Source: Prevotella sp. UBA2739 (lineage in GTDB: Bacteria > Bacteroidota > Bacteroidia > Bacteroidales > Bacteroidaceae). Taken from it: 64,000 nt of DNA. Positions 62,743-64,000 of this stretch are shown one piece after another. Each line of letters opens with the position of its first letter. Positions within the stretch are counted from its first letter, which is position 1. The stretch covers positions 4,631 through 68,630 of the forward strand of contig DEJV01000005.1 in NCBI GenBank assembly GCA_002353525.1, in the 5' to 3' direction. Under the pieces are notes generated by a model. It did not search any database, was not told the origin of the DNA, and saw only the letters and a program-made list of their open reading frames with translations. The position numbers and the translations under genes were made by a program.

Positions 62743-63204
62743 CTATTCCACTTGTTTTTGACGCTTGTGAATATACTTTATCTTAGCACATTGCACGTCG
62801 AACTGCACCTGCAACGAGTCACGGTGCATGCGCATCAGCGTGGTACGGGTCAGCTCGTCGGCAGTGGCTGTGCCGGCCTTGTGGTGGGCCTCCGATTGCC
62901 GCTTCATCCGCTCGTAGTCCGCCTTGGCCTTTTGTAAGGCCTGGTCAACAACCGCCAGCTCTTCCTGAGCCCTCGTCAGTTCAATATTTTGCTGCAAAAC
63001 CAAAGCCTGCTTGCGCGCATCGATGGCTTTAGGATAGGTGCGCCGCAACGAGTCGATGGTCTGTAGGGCTGCATCGTAATGCTTTTGCTCAAACTGCGAA
63101 TTGGCAGTTTGCAACAATTCGTCGGCATATTCTTTCGTCTTGTCTGTGTGACAGGCCATCAGCAGCATGATGCCGGTCATAACGATTGTGATCTTTTTCA
63201 TCAT
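62743..63204 (-). CDS. Small coiled-coil lipoprotein
   Basis: 153 residues: lipoprotein signal MMKKITIVMTGIMLLMAC with lipobox LMAC, then an alpha-helical body with coiled-coil character (ADELLQTANSQFEQKHYDAALQTIDSLRRTYP, later EELAVVDQALQKAKADYERMK). The YDAALQTIDSLRRTYP part resembles a TPR-like helix pair. I recognise no specific function. It has its own promoter 82 bp upstream. Confidence 0.8.
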   Translation of the reverse strand: MMKKITIVMTGIMLLMACHTDKTKEYADELLQTANSQFEQKHYDAALQTIDSLRRTYPKAIDARKQALVLQQNIELTRAQEELAVVDQALQKAKADYERMKRQSEAHHKAGTATADELTRTTLMRMHRDSLQVQFDVQCAKIKYIHKRQKQVE

Positions 63205-63285
63205 TGCCTCATGATTATTTTTGTTATCTGTTCACTCGGTTCGCCAACTTGTCAATGAGAAACAACTTGCCTGCTCCCGAGGCCA

Positions 63286-63317
63286 CAAAGGTAGTAAGAA
63301 TCGTTGAAATGTGCAAA
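63286..63317 (-). promoter_or_regulatory. Promoter of the coiled-coil lipoprotein gene
   Basis: Minus-strand TTTG (63317-63314), 20-bp spacer, TACCTTTG (63293-63286). Confidence 0.8.
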
Positions 63318-63357
63318 TTCTTAGCAGCCGTTATTTTTTTATTCGGGATTTTTTGCG

Positions 63358-63365
63358 TACCTTTG
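63358..63365 (+). promoter_or_regulatory. -7 box of the CCA-adding enzyme gene
   Basis: TACCTTTG, with only a T-run at the -33 position; 28 bp before the ATG at 63393. Confidence 0.55.
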
Positions 63366-63392
63366 CAGCCGCTTAAGGAAAGACAACCTCTT

Positions 63393-64000
63393 ATGAAACT
63401 ATACTCTGACGCAGAATTAGCAGAAATACTCGATCAGGACATATTCCACCAGATATCGCAAATCGTTGACCAACTGGGTGTCGATGGATATGTGGTGGGA
63501 GGCTTTGTGCGAGACATTTTTTTGGAGCGGCCCAGCAACGACATCGATGTGGTGGTGGTCTCCGACAATCCTGCCGACTGGGAAGAAGGTTGTGGCATCA
63601 AGGTGGCCAGGGCCTTAGCCAAGAAGATTGGCCGCAAAGCCCACCTGTCGGTATTCAAGAGTTTCGGTACTGCACAGGTGAAGTTTGCCGCTCAACACGC
63701 TGCCGTCCATTCTCAATCGAATCACTCCCAACTGGTAGAGATTGAGTTTGTTGGTGCCCGCAAGGAAAGCTACAGCCACGACTCCCGCAAGCCGATCGTG
63801 GAGAACGGCACACTGGAAGACGACCAAAACCGCCGCGACTTCACTATCAATGCCATGGCCATCTGTCTGAATGGCAACCGCTTTGGCGAACTGGTAGACC
63901 CGTTCAACGGACTTGCTGATATGGAAGACGGAATCATTGCCACACCCCTTGAGCCGGATGTCACTTTTTCTGACGATCCGCTGCGCATGATGCGCTGCAT
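63393..64000 (+). CDS. cca: CCA tRNA nucleotidyltransferase / poly(A) polymerase family, 3'-truncated
   Basis: About 202 residues are visible before the window ends. The class II nucleotidyltransferase core is seen: VVGGFVRDIFLERPSNDIDVVV, with GG, the RD pair and the catalytic DxD; then EIEFVGARKESY, DDQNRRDFTINAMA, DPFNGLADMEDGIIATPLEPDVTFSDDPLRMMR. This is the bacterial CCA-adding enzyme pattern. The C-terminal part (often an HD domain) is cut off. The frame does not appear as a stop-bounded ORF because it runs off the edge. Confidence 0.9.
   Translation, partial: MKLYSDAELAEILDQDIFHQISQIVDQLGVDGYVVGGFVRDIFLERPSNDIDVVVVSDNPADWEEGCGIKVARALAKKIGRKAHLSVFKSFGTAQVKFAAQHAAVHSQSNHSQLVEIEFVGARKESYSHDSRKPIVENGTLEDDQNRRDFTINAMAICLNGNRFGELVDPFNGLADMEDGIIATPLEPDVTFSDDPLRMMRC

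Overview
The window looks like a chromosome segment of a Bacteroidales bacterium, most likely a Prevotella/Segatella-type member of the Prevotellaceae. This is inferred from several things seen here: repeated promoters of the Bacteroidetes form TTTG-N19-20-TAnnTTTG; family-restricted proteins (DUF4954, GSCFA, the fused MurF-alanine racemase, Fkp, a BT_3928-like DoxX protein, an HU-like protein followed by a 'smalltalk' peptide); many short SCSDDD-type lipoproteins; and outer-membrane beta-barrels. No tRNA, rRNA, CRISPR array, complete insertion sequence or prophage was seen.

Layout. 1-5.4 kb: a Type III restriction-modification pair (mod cut by the left edge, then res). 5.6-11.1 kb: small envelope genes (OMP barrel, D-Ala-D-Ala dipeptidase, DUF3298 lipoprotein, CPBP protease, unknown lipoprotein) separated by repeat-rich gaps. 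11.5-19.3 kb: a minus-strand operon hflX - DUF4954 - M16 protease - class I fumarase, driven by a repeated promoter module. 19.5-25.1 kb: trmO, then a plus-strand sugar operon (rhamnulokinase-type kinase, L-fucose/L-arabinose isomerase family, MFS transporter) preceded by a promoter-terminator unit that looks like a ~105-nt RNA. 25.2-33.4 kb: dnaA, an MCE protein, a SPOR amidase, folB, class II ribonucleotide reductase, and a divergent nitroreductase. 33.4-37.9 kb: a SpoIIE-type phosphatase, a 1.6-kb non-coding stretch full of palindromes, an HU-like gene and a 30-residue smalltalk gene. 37.9-50.6 kb: minus-strand genes exuT-like, murF-alr, GSCFA, GH2 beta-glucuronidase, fkp and YfhO. 50.7-57 kb: mtnN, an outer-membrane barrel/receptor divergent from a TPR-HTH regulator, a lipoprotein, and a 48-residue membrane peptide. 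57-64 kb: tcdA, DUF4840 lipoprotein, then the minus-strand cluster DUF1599 - DoxX - tpiA - SPOR - folE, a coiled-coil lipoprotein, and the start of a CCA-adding enzyme cut by the right edge.

The most striking content is in the non-coding DNA. It holds several families of dispersed or tandem repeats: TTGATAATTGACAATTG, CAAATCCGACTGAGCGG, a GGTACG hairpin element, GTGAAAAGTGA runs, and short tandem arrays with periods of 8, 11, 14, 21, 22 and 23 bp. Some of these supply promoter boxes, stop codons, terminator-like hairpins, or even the C-terminus of a protein. The best regulatory candidates are four TGTAC(A) sites spaced exactly 11 bp upstream of the TPR-HTH regulator, and five ~23-bp TTTGTTAACAAAT-type units upstream of a lipoprotein gene.
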